Virus record (IMG/VR): IMGVR_UViG_3300020473_000013
Span: 160,854 to 224,853 of that record
Source of the DNA: a virus
DNA length: 64,000 bases
Direction: 5' to 3' (one strand)
Every line of letters starts with the position of its first letter. The first letter of the stretch is position 1. The notes under the pieces were generated by a model that had not been told where the DNA came from, ran no database searches, and was given only the letters and a program-made list of their open reading frames with translations. The position numbers and the translations under genes were made by a program. Positions 24,227 through 31,995 of the stretch are shown one piece after another.

Positions 24227-26194
24227 GTGCCTAAACGTCCTGAAGGTGTCTCCTTAGCTGCGTTCAACCGTGATCCGGGTGTGTACGCGGAGAAGCTCAA
24301 CCGTACGCAATCCATCGGTCTGGCGAAGTACCTCGACTACTGGTACCACGAGAAAAACAAGCCAAAGTCTGAGGACGAGGCCTACGACATCCTGCTCGAT
24401 CTCATTCAGGCCCGCTGGCCCAAAGCTCGCTACCTGAAGAAGGTCGGCCATAAGGTCGTAACGAAAGGCCGCAAGGAGGTCCAGCTTCCGATCTTCATGC
24501 CCTCTCTCGACAAGGCCAAGGCGGATACGAAGAACCTGCCCAAGTTCCTGTCCGGCGCATTCGTCGTGTCGGACAAGCTCGACGGTATCAGCCTTCTGCT
24601 AGAGTATCGCAACGGCATTCCCTACGCCTGCTACACGCGGGGCGACGGAACTAAGGGGCAGGACGTATCTGGTGTCATCCCCGCCCTCAATATACCGAAG
24701 CGTATCACCGACAAGTCTACCGTGCTGGTTCGGTGCGAGTTCATCATCAAGCGTACCACATTCAACAAACGCCACTCTAAGGCACAAGGCAAAGGCGAGT
24801 ATAAGACTAGCCGAAACATGGGTGGTGGCCTTCTCACTCGCAACGAGCCTTCCAAAGCGGTGAGCGACTTCGATGTGAAGGCCTACGAGATTTCCAAAGG
24901 CAAGGGCGCGGGTAAGCCGCTGAGTTCTCAGCTCGCGTACCTCAAGCGGCAAGGCTTTACCGTGGTACGCCACAAGAAGTACAGCTCCTTGACCGTCGAT
25001 CAACTGACCGAGCTTCTGGAGCAGTTCCGCTCCACAGCCAAGTATGACATCGACGGCATCGTGGTGACGAAGGACAAGTCGTACTCCATCACACGCTCCA
25101 ACCCGAAGCACGCCAAGGCGTTCAAGATGAACTCCCTCGCCGCATCCAAGGTGGTGAAGATCAAGGACATCGAGTGGCGTCGCTCGCGCTACGGTAAGCT
25201 GGTGCCGCGTGTTATCCTCGACCCGATCGAACTCGGCGGTGTCACGGTGACCTACCTCACAGGTCACAACTTCTACTATATCCAGCACGGCTTTCGATAC
25301 CAAGATCGTAACAAGGGTTTGCCTGTTCGCCCCTTGGGCAAAGGTGCTGAGATTCGCGTCATCCGCAGTGGCGATGTTATTCCGTGGATCATGGAAGTCG
25401 TCAAGCCTGTTCGCAAGCCCTCGCAACCTCAGGAACCTTTCACTCTCGACGAGTCTGGGGTGTTCGCTATGGCCGTGCGGGAGAAAGGTGCCAAGGACCC
25501 TGCGCTTCGTAAGCAACGTATCACCCATTTCTTTAGTGCCATGAAGATGAAGGGTGTGAAGGCAGGACAGATAGAGCGCTTGTACGATGCAGGTTTCCGC
25601 ACGTTGCGCAGCATTCTCCATGCTACAGAGGACAAGCTGCTGAATGCCGGGTTTAAGGAGAAGACTGCTCAGAACATCACGACCACCGTGCGCAAAGGTC
25701 TGGCCGATGCCACGTTCGCTAAAACTGCCTACGCCAGCTCCGTTTTCGGGGACAAGATCGGCGAGTCTAAGATGCAGGCCGTGATCGACGCATATCCTGA
25801 CATCATGGAGCGCGTCGATACGTTCAGCGCTCAGGAGCTACAGGAGCAGATCGAGGAGATCGAAGGCATCAAGACGCAAGCTCGCGTGATAGCTCGGCGT
25901 CTGCCCAAGTTCGCCAAGTTCCTTGAGCGTAACCGCATTCAGCTCGTGGGTGAGGTCGCTCAGGTACAGGAGAGCAATAAGCTGGAAGGTATCAAGGTGT
26001 TGTTCACTTCCGTGCGTGATGATGACCTGCTTCAATCCATCAAGGCGAACGGCGGCGACAAGGCCTCTTCGGTCAAGTCAGCCACCCATCTAGTCGTCAA
26101 GCCCGGCGCGTCGAACAAGAAGACTGCCGAGGCGGAGGACAAGGGCATCCCGATCATGACTGTGGACGAGTTCCGCAAGAAGTTCAAGCTGTGA
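24227..26194 (+). CDS. ligA: NAD-dependent DNA ligase, lacking the zinc finger
   Basis: This 655-residue protein has the nucleotidyl transferase domain with S-L-D-K-A, the adenylation motif K-L-D-G (lysine near 116) and T-R-G-D-G-T-x-G-Q-D-V. An OB-fold (about 300-390) follows, with G-A-E-I-x-V-I-R-S-G-D-V-I-P. Helix-hairpin-helix repeats lie at about 440-570 and a C-terminal BRCT domain at 588-655. The four-cysteine zinc finger that normally follows the OB-fold is absent: the region has no cysteines. I prefer the GTG at 24227 with TAGGA upstream over an ATG at 24182, which lies inside the previous gene. It seals nicks using NAD+. Confidence 0.92.
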   Translation: MPKRPEGVSLAAFNRDPGVYAEKLNRTQSIGLAKYLDYWYHEKNKPKSEDEAYDILLDLIQARWPKARYLKKVGHKVVTKGRKEVQLPIFMPSLDKAKADTKNLPKFLSGAFVVSDKLDGISLLLEYRNGIPYACYTRGDGTKGQDVSGVIPALNIPKRITDKSTVLVRCEFIIKRTTFNKRHSKAQGKGEYKTSRNMGGGLLTRNEPSKAVSDFDVKAYEISKGKGAGKPLSSQLAYLKRQGFTVVRHKKYSSLTVDQLTELLEQFRSTAKYDIDGIVVTKDKSYSITRSNPKHAKAFKMNSLAASKVVKIKDIEWRRSRYGKLVPRVILDPIELGGVTVTYLTGHNFYYIQHGFRYQDRNKGLPVRPLGKGAEIRVIRSGDVIPWIMEVVKPVRKPSQPQEPFTLDESGVFAMAVREKGAKDPALRKQRITHFFSAMKMKGVKAGQIERLYDAGFRTLRSILHATEDKLLNAGFKEKTAQNITTTVRKGLADATFAKTAYASSVFGDKIGESKMQAVIDAYPDIMERVDTFSAQELQEQIEEIEGIKTQARVIARRLPKFAKFLERNRIQLVGEVAQVQESNKLEGIKVLFTSVRDDDLLQSIKANGGDKASSVKSATHLVVKPGASNKKTAEAEDKGIPIMTVDEFRKKFKL

Positions 26195-26202
26195 GGTGAT
26201 GG

Positions 26203-26724
26203 ATGAAGATCGAAAGAGCAGGGTTGGTCGGTGGGTATTTCGAGGAGTTTCGACTTCCTACAGAAGGCGAAGAGGCTCAGTCTTTAGTGGCGGTTCCTGA
26301 TGGAATTGTTGTGAAGACCCAAACGGGCGATCGCCCTGTTCCTAGAGCCTTAGAGGACTTCCTGTCTCCCGGTAGCTTCACATTCACTATCCCTGCAGGC
26401 ATGACGAGCTTGAAGTACACTCTCTCCGGAGGCGCTGGAGGGTCTGGAACCGGGTTCTGGGGAGGTAGATACTATGTATCCTACGGAGGCGCTGGAGCCC
26501 TCGTAGAAGGCACGTTAGATGTGACAGGCGGACAGGTCGTCAACGTTACTGTAGGGGCCATGGGTGATCGCTCGGACGGGTATGCCACGGTTATGGAGAT
26601 TGACGGACGGCGTATACAAGCTCTAGGCGGCGAGCGCGGTCAAGGGTGGGGTGTCAATGGGGACCCGGCGCTGCCCTTAGGAGGATCAGACTCTAATGGT
26701 TACGCTATGTTTGACAGGGGATAA
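26203..26724 (+). CDS. Glycine-rich fibre-tip-like protein A
   Basis: This 173-residue protein begins M-K-I-E-R-A-G-L-V-G-G, nearly the same as the next gene. It has a beta-rich core, then loops such as S-G-G-A-G-G-S-G-T-G and Y-G-G-A-G-A. This is the pattern of phage glycine-rich adhesin domains that bind receptors at fibre tips. ATG follows GAGGTGATGG. It lies in an odd place, between ligase and glycosyltransferase. Confidence 0.7.
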   Translation: MKIERAGLVGGYFEEFRLPTEGEEAQSLVAVPDGIVVKTQTGDRPVPRALEDFLSPGSFTFTIPAGMTSLKYTLSGGAGGSGTGFWGGRYYVSYGGAGALVEGTLDVTGGQVVNVTVGAMGDRSDGYATVMEIDGRRIQALGGERGQGWGVNGDPALPLGGSDSNGYAMFDRG

Positions 26725-26726
26725 GT

Positions 26727-27380
26727 ATGAAGATCGAAAAGGCACACATGGTGGGAGGATCCTTAGAACGTCTGTCTCTTCCCACGGTCGGCGATCCCTC
26801 GACTGGGGCTCTTGTTGTCCAGGATAGCGACATCCACATAGGCATGAACGATCAGTTCAACTCCCTCCGTCCAGAGTTCTCATTTAGCGCTCCAGGGCCT
26901 GGGACGTATACCATGACCGTGCCGTACGGCGTACACCGCATAGTCTGTAACCTGCGCGGAGCAGGAGGCGGAGGCGGCGGCGCCGGACTGCATCCGAACT
27001 CGATCTACACGCATCGAGACGCTAACGGTGGCAGCGGAGGGGATGGTGCTCGACTGTACGAATACATAGACGTGTCCCCTTTTGATGAGATTCGCCTGAT
27101 TGTTGGACAAGGTGGGTCCGCAGGATCCAACAGGACCGGATATAACGTTAGAGGAGCTTCAGGGTCAAACGGTCAATCGACTCGACTTTATATTAACAAT
27201 AGCCAGGTCCTTCACGCGGATGGAGGAGGCTATGGTCGGGGAGGTCTTCAGAATGAGTCGTCAGGTCGCAATGGTTCTGATGCTTCCCCTTCAGGCGGCG
27301 CTGTAGGCGGCTCTCGTGGTACGCGCTCCTCTCAACCTACTAGCGGACAAGATGGTTCCGCTTCACTGTCACTCGCTTAA
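26727..27380 (+). CDS. Glycine-rich fibre-tip-like protein B
   Basis: This 217-residue paralogue of the preceding gene shares the N-terminal M-K-I-E-K-A-H-M-V-G-G and L-P-T-V-G motif. The core P-G-T-Y-T-M-T-V-P-Y-G-V is followed by polyglycine loops (A-G-G-G-G-G-G-A-G) and a Ser/Gly-rich C-terminal third. The codons differ from the flanking enzymes. The two tandem copies probably arose by duplication and give variable receptor specificity. Confidence 0.72.
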   Translation: MKIEKAHMVGGSLERLSLPTVGDPSTGALVVQDSDIHIGMNDQFNSLRPEFSFSAPGPGTYTMTVPYGVHRIVCNLRGAGGGGGGAGLHPNSIYTHRDANGGSGGDGARLYEYIDVSPFDEIRLIVGQGGSAGSNRTGYNVRGASGSNGQSTRLYINNSQVLHADGGGYGRGGLQNESSGRNGSDASPSGGAVGGSRGTRSSQPTSGQDGSASLSLA

Positions 27381-27389
27381 GGAAACACG

Positions 27390-28490
27390 ATGACCAAAGT
27401 AGCCGTATATGCAATAGCCAAGAACGAATCGTTCCACGTTGATCGCTGGTATAGTTCAGTGAAGGACGCGGACGGTATCTTCGTTCTGGATACAGGTAGC
27501 GAGGACAACACCGTCCAGATGTTGGAGGCTCAAGATGAAGGCTGTCCGATCGAGGTGTTTCGCGCCTCGTTCGATCCCTTCCGTTTCGACATCGCCCGTA
27601 ATTTCGTTCTGAACCAGATTCCCAGTGACTTCGATTACGTCATGTTTATGGACCTGGATGAGGTCGTGGAGCCTGGTTGGAAACAAGCGATCATCGACAT
27701 GGTGGAGGAAGACCCGAGCATCACCGCTATCAACACACGGATGGTATTCGACGTGAATCCTGACGGTAGTCCGGGCACCACCTATAATCGGCTGATGGTC
27801 ACACGCAACGGCATGTATCGGTGGGTATATCCCGTACACGAGGTGCTCGACGCTAAGAATGGTGTACCTGTTAACGAGACGTTCTCCGACATTCGGGTCC
27901 GCCATCTGCCTGATCCGAACAAGAGCCGATCCGATTACCTGAACCTGCTGTACATCGCAGCTCAGGAGCGCCCTACCGATCCTCGCTGTGCTCAGTATTT
28001 GGCTAAGGAGTTGGCTGGACGTGGGCGCACGGCAGAAGCTCTGGCCGAGTTCCGTCGCCACCTTACACTGGAGAACAACACTTGGTTCCGCTGCGAGACA
28101 ATGCGTATGATGGCGTACTGTCACGAGGCGGACGGTGACACTCTGGAGGCACGCAATCTCCACACGGCCGCTTGCGCCGAAGCTCCTGAACTGCGTGAGC
28201 CGTGGGGCGATGCTGCTGCTTTCTACATGCGCGTGGAGCGCTACCACTCGGCTCTTGGGTGCGTCGAAAGCATGATGGACGTGACGGAGCCTCCTCAGCA
28301 CACCATCATACGCAATGATGCTTACTACGGAGCGTGGCCTCACCACGTGGCGGCTGTATGCTACCACCGACTTGGTGATACAGCATCCGCGCAGCGCCAC
28401 ATTCGTATAGCCGCATCGTTGTCGCCCAACGACGTGTCCATTCTTACCGACATGGTCACCATCTGCGATATTCCAGTCGAGGAGAAGTGA
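27390..28490 (+). CDS. GT2-family glycosyltransferase with TPR-like C-terminus
   Basis: In this 366-residue protein, residues 1-180 form a GT-A domain with A-I-A-K-N-E at 8-13, L-D-T-G-S-E-D-N-T near 33, and a metal-binding D-L-D near 88-90. Residues about 195-350 have tetratricopeptide-like helices. It transfers a sugar from a nucleotide-sugar to an unknown acceptor. Candidates are phage virion proteins, host surface glycans, or modified DNA bases. The acceptor cannot be told, but the neighbouring glycine-rich tips raise the possibility of fibre glycosylation. It ends at a strong terminator. Confidence 0.83.
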   Translation: MTKVAVYAIAKNESFHVDRWYSSVKDADGIFVLDTGSEDNTVQMLEAQDEGCPIEVFRASFDPFRFDIARNFVLNQIPSDFDYVMFMDLDEVVEPGWKQAIIDMVEEDPSITAINTRMVFDVNPDGSPGTTYNRLMVTRNGMYRWVYPVHEVLDAKNGVPVNETFSDIRVRHLPDPNKSRSDYLNLLYIAAQERPTDPRCAQYLAKELAGRGRTAEALAEFRRHLTLENNTWFRCETMRMMAYCHEADGDTLEARNLHTAACAEAPELREPWGDAAAFYMRVERYHSALGCVESMMDVTEPPQHTIIRNDAYYGAWPHHVAAVCYHRLGDTASAQRHIRIAASLSPNDVSILTDMVTICDIPVEEK

Positions 28491-28494
28491 CGAT

Positions 28495-28518
28495 CGGGGG
28501 CCTAGCGCCCCCGTTTTT
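28495..28518 (+). terminator. Rho-independent terminator
   Basis: CGGGGGC and GCCCCCG form a 7-bp GC stem with a 5-base loop followed by five T. Confidence 0.9.
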
Positions 28519-28533
28519 GTTGGCCGTCCTTTT

Positions 28534-28542
28534 CTAATTTAC
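28534..28542 (+). promoter_or_regulatory. CTAATTTAC motif before the head unit
   Basis: This TAATTTA-type site lies directly after the terminator and 25 bases before the ATG at 28567. It is a candidate late promoter for the head genes. Confidence 0.35.
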
Positions 28543-28566
28543 CGCATCTTTACAGGAGGCAAACCA

Positions 28567-30204
28567 ATGACCGAGATCGTTATAAGCGGTTTCGAGTCCT
28601 TGTCGTTCTCTAATCCGAGCTCCGTCCGCAAATCACGCAACAGTAAAGGTGGCGGTGTTCAGAAGAAGCGCAAGGGCGCGACAACGCGCTTAGGTAAGGA
28701 CCAGTTTCTCAAGCTGTCCAGCAAGGAGCAGGAACGCTATCTGGAGACGTTCCCCAAATCCAGCCACCGCAATCTAATCGGCGGCAAGGAAAAGGACTCC
28801 TCTCCTGAGCCTGAGAAAGAAGCCAAGAAGCCGAAGACTGGCAAGGCTCCCGAAGATCAAGCACCTGCTAAAGGGAAGAAAAAGAAGGGAAAGAAAGCCA
28901 AGAAAAAGGAGCAGGACTTCCAAGTCAAGGACGAGAAGCCAAAGAAGATTTCTCACGAAGACTTCCTCAAGTTGAGCGAGAAGGAACAAAAAGCCTATAA
29001 GAAGGCTTATCCGAAAGACTCATTTACTCGCAAGCATCACGTTACCAAGAAAAAGAACATCGTCGAGCAAAACAAGACCGGCGATGCAGGTGAGACTGTC
29101 CTGGATGGCAGCGAGAAGTCTTCCACCTCCAAGCAGCGCAAAGCCGCAGAAAATAAGGCCTTGAAGCAAGGACGGGATGAGGCTAGAAAGGATGTGCGTC
29201 ACGGCGTTACTCAGGAAGCTACGGACGCGCTCAAGACCTCAAAGCCCGAGGATTTGAAGGCTGCGTCCAAGAACCTGAAAGATAACCGTGAGGACAACGT
29301 CCGCAACATCAAGAAGACGCTGCGGAATCGCCACGAGTTTGTGTCCTTCGATAAGAAGGAGATCAAGCGGGCTCAGGAGGCGATGCGTCGTGAAGCCAAA
29401 CGCGACGAGACGACGTGGAACAATCGCGACCTCAACAAGACCAAGAAGCTGCTGGAACGCTTGGAGAAAGGCGACACCCAAAAGCTGACCAAGCACGAGC
29501 GGGAGCTTCTGGAGCGTGTAGGCGAAAGCGCTCCCAAGAAGAAGGAACCGTTCTGGAAGCGGGACCTCAATACCTTAAAGCAGATCATGACAGGCGAGAA
29601 GGTGGAGCCCGAAGGTCGCAGTAACGCGATGTTGGCCCTCACCATGGTGTCTCGCTACGCCCTTCTGGCCGGAGGTGTTGCAGCCCTTTCCATCGGTGCG
29701 GCACCTGCCGCTCTCCACATCGCCCAGCACCTGTTCTCACAGTGGGATGACTTCACGGTCAACGCTTCCTCTGTAGAGGACATCGACGAGCACGCGGATG
29801 CCGACGCGGCTATCTATGCTGCGTATGATGCTGTGGCTGATACTCTGGCTCACATGGATCATGAGGAGTTTGTCGAGGACGTGACCAAGACGTTCCGAGA
29901 GTTCCGGTCCGAATCCAGTTCCGACGATATGTTGAGTAAGCTGATGGTGTTCCTTATGAACACAGGTGTCCACGTCAAAACACGTCGCCAGTACAGCTTA
30001 GGATTTCGCACGTCCCAGACAGAGGCGGCCCGCAACTGCCTAGACCGTTTCGCAACAGCTAACGGCTTCTCCCTCACGGCCGACAGCGATAACGTCGAGT
30101 ACAGCCGTAATCAGGAGCAGCTTACCATGCCGATCGGCAAGAGCGTCGTTCTGTATAACCCTGGCAACCTCGCGTTCGCCAAAGACATCGCAGGGAGGTC
30201 CTGA
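28567..30204 (+). CDS. Lys-rich virion/head-associated protein with one membrane-like segment
   Basis: This protein has 545 residues. The N-terminal half is extremely basic, with long Lys runs around 100-120. It contains two copies of a short motif, F-L-K-L-S-x-K-E-Q-x-x-Y (about 49-60 and 138-149), each followed by F/Y-P-K-x-S and a short basic tail. A hydrophobic helix lies at about 365-385 (A-L-L-A-G-G-V-A-A-L-S). The C-terminal part contains N-A-S-S-V-E, similar to the xAS motifs of the scaffold. Position just before the protease suggests a capsid-internal or DNA-binding head protein. Not recognised further. Confidence 0.65.
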   Translation: MTEIVISGFESLSFSNPSSVRKSRNSKGGGVQKKRKGATTRLGKDQFLKLSSKEQERYLETFPKSSHRNLIGGKEKDSSPEPEKEAKKPKTGKAPEDQAPAKGKKKKGKKAKKKEQDFQVKDEKPKKISHEDFLKLSEKEQKAYKKAYPKDSFTRKHHVTKKKNIVEQNKTGDAGETVLDGSEKSSTSKQRKAAENKALKQGRDEARKDVRHGVTQEATDALKTSKPEDLKAASKNLKDNREDNVRNIKKTLRNRHEFVSFDKKEIKRAQEAMRREAKRDETTWNNRDLNKTKKLLERLEKGDTQKLTKHERELLERVGESAPKKKEPFWKRDLNTLKQIMTGEKVEPEGRSNAMLALTMVSRYALLAGGVAALSIGAAPAALHIAQHLFSQWDDFTVNASSVEDIDEHADADAAIYAAYDAVADTLAHMDHEEFVEDVTKTFREFRSESSSDDMLSKLMVFLMNTGVHVKTRRQYSLGFRTSQTEAARNCLDRFATANGFSLTADSDNVEYSRNQEQLTMPIGKSVVLYNPGNLAFAKDIAGRS

Positions 30205-30548
30205 TGTCCCGTATTTCATACCGCTGCCTTCCTGAGGAGCGTGGTCTTCCTTTCGCGGAGAAAACTCGCTGGTACGTATATCACGGCGAGAGTTGCGTTG
30301 GGTGTATCAAGCTGAGCGATAGCGCACAGGCTCGCTCACCTAATCTGCGCGTCTGGCACCCTATTGTCCATGAACAGGCTTTCGATCCCATGGAGTTCCC
30401 GCATACAGATGACGGGCAAGGGTTCGCGGAACCGTTCGTGTTGACGAACGACACGGAGGACGAGCACAACCTCGAACTTCATTACCCCTCGCTGATGTCC
30501 ATGTACGAAGCCCGGCAATGGATTCGCAGCATCGTTAACCAGGAGTGA
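30204..30548 (+). CDS. Unknown protein in head module (114 aa)
   Basis: The ATG overlaps the preceding TGA by one base. The protein is alpha/beta with several Trp/His/Tyr residues and a beta-rich first half. No motif recognised. It lies directly before the protease gene, 7 bases apart. Confidence 0.65.
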   Translation: MSRISYRCLPEERGLPFAEKTRWYVYHGESCVGCIKLSDSAQARSPNLRVWHPIVHEQAFDPMEFPHTDDGQGFAEPFVLTNDTEDEHNLELHYPSLMSMYEARQWIRSIVNQE

Positions 30549-30555
30549 CTCCACC

Positions 30556-31302
30556 ATGAGCAATATGATGAAGTCGGTGAGCTTTAGTATCGGCGCACCG
30601 GCTACCGAACTGAAAGGCGTCAGCAACAAGAGCAAGGACGTCCGCCTCGGCAGCCAGGTAACAGGCGATGCTGAGCGTACAATCGACGCCAACCTTTGGC
30701 TCGGGCGTGCTGCGGAGCATTACCATATCAGCCCCAACCTGAGTGATTACATTCTGGTGCCGGTGCCTAGCGTGATCTCCGAGCTACCGAATACCAACGG
30801 CGACTCCGTTTCCACTGCCGAGCTGTTGCGCTTCCATCCGGAACTCGGTCAGCTCGCGTACCGATCGTGGGTGGGTAAACCGACTCACGTGGAGCACGAT
30901 AACCGCGACATCACCAAGGCCAAAGGTGTCATCTTCGACGTGTTCCTTCGTAAGCTGCCGAGCTTTGCCGGAGGCCACGTCAAGGTAATCAAGTTGCTCG
31001 GTTTCGACCGTACCAAGGACTCGGTTCTGTGCGACGCCATCCTGTCCAAGCGTGTAAATACGTATTCGCTTGGCATGTATTTCAAGGCGTACCAGTGCTC
31101 CATCTGCGGTAACGTCGTGTCGCAGAACTCTGGGGCGCCGTGCCAGCACACCCGCCCTCGCCGCAAGACGTATAAGCAGGTGGACGGCCGCCTCGCGTAC
31201 CGCAAGTGCCTGAACATTATCGGGTTTGAAACCTCGGTCGTAGCAGACCCGGCCTACTCAGTCGCGAACAGCGACCTGATTTTGGACCCGACCAACATGT
31301 AG
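30556..31302 (+). CDS. Prohead core protease-like protein (T4 gp21-like fold)
   Basis: In this 248-residue protein, a histidine-containing T-H-V-E-H-D-N-R-D block (His111/His114) and a downstream N-T-Y-S-L-G-M-Y (Ser171) match the His...Ser layout of T4 gp21 and herpesvirus-type assemblins. A C-S-I-C...C-Q-H cluster near 179-197 may bind zinc. The order protease, scaffold-like acidic protein, capsid protein is as in T4. It would cleave scaffold and capsid precursors during maturation. The start has GGAGTGACTCCACC upstream. The identification is by motif and position, not by alignment. Confidence 0.72.
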   Translation: MSNMMKSVSFSIGAPATELKGVSNKSKDVRLGSQVTGDAERTIDANLWLGRAAEHYHISPNLSDYILVPVPSVISELPNTNGDSVSTAELLRFHPELGQLAYRSWVGKPTHVEHDNRDITKAKGVIFDVFLRKLPSFAGGHVKVIKLLGFDRTKDSVLCDAILSKRVNTYSLGMYFKAYQCSICGNVVSQNSGAPCQHTRPRRKTYKQVDGRLAYRKCLNIIGFETSVVADPAYSVANSDLILDPTNM

Positions 31303-31310
31303 GAGGATTC

Positions 31311-31826
31311 ATGCTTACCCACATGGTGAGTTTGTCTAGCGTCAGTTGGGAAGTTAGCCCGTACACCGGAACCAAAGGCTGTTACGTGGCAATGCAACCC
31401 GACGATCCCAGCAAGCTGCGTATTATGGACCTGTGCGCACGCCTCGGTGTGGATACCGATCCGCGCAAGCTGCACAGCACCTTGATGTACAGCCCTGAGC
31501 TGGCCCCGGAACCTGATACGTTCACCAGCTATCCTTCACGCGCTACTGCGCAGTGTCGAAAGGTGGAATACTTTCCGGGTCACAACAACGCCGGCTACTT
31601 GGTGGCAACACTGGATAGCGATGATCTCCAGTCCGAGCATCTTCGACTCAAGGAGAACGGCGCGAAGCACACCTACGATCCTTACAAGCCGCACGTCACT
31701 CTAGCCTCCCACTTCGACATGACCGACGAGTTGGACGAGGCCATGCAGGCGATGAACATGGAACTGGGCGCTAACCCTGTCCAGTTCGGCTTCGATTCGT
31801 ACACGGTGAGCGACATCAAGGACTGA
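31311..31826 (+). CDS. 2H phosphoesterase, candidate anti-CBASS nuclease (Acb1-like)
   Basis: This 171-residue protein has two H-x-T motifs, H55-S-T57 and H128-V-T130, each within a strand, as required by the 2H phosphoesterase fold. T4 Acb1 (gene 57B product) is a 2H enzyme of similar size that hydrolyses the cyclic oligonucleotide signals of CBASS immunity, and this protein matches it in size and motif arrangement. Other 2H enzymes (RNA ligase/cyclic phosphodiesterase, LigT) are possible. It starts after AGGAGG with an 8-base gap from the protease and is expressed in the head unit. Assignment to Acb1 is inference. Confidence 0.65.
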   Translation: MLTHMVSLSSVSWEVSPYTGTKGCYVAMQPDDPSKLRIMDLCARLGVDTDPRKLHSTLMYSPELAPEPDTFTSYPSRATAQCRKVEYFPGHNNAGYLVATLDSDDLQSEHLRLKENGAKHTYDPYKPHVTLASHFDMTDELDEAMQAMNMELGANPVQFGFDSYTVSDIKD

Positions 31827-31837
31827 TTTTTGCAGTC

Positions 31838-31846
31838 TATAATTTG
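31838..31846 (+). promoter_or_regulatory. TATAATTTG motif before scaffold
   Basis: This TAATTT-type site lies 150 bases before the scaffold ATG, in a 169-base gap that also holds a terminator hairpin and a second hairpin. Confidence 0.35.
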
Positions 31847-31919
31847 TTACCATTGCAGCGATTCGAGGCTTGCTCAGAAGACCAACGCCGATTTCTGCAT
31901 TTGGTAATTTTAATGCAAC

Positions 31920-31943
31920 GCACGATAAGTAGCGTGCATTTTT
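31920..31943 (+). terminator. Terminator-like hairpin upstream of scaffold gene
   Basis: GCACG and CGTGC form the stem, followed by TTTTT. A second hairpin (GCGGCCCT with AGGGTCGC, about 31947-31966) follows. It lies downstream of the TATAATTTG site, so the main promoter for the capsid genes may be elsewhere. Confidence 0.55.
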
Positions 31944-31995
31944 GCCGCGGCCCTAATCAGGGTCGCACCCTCCAACCTTCATGATAGGAACCGCT

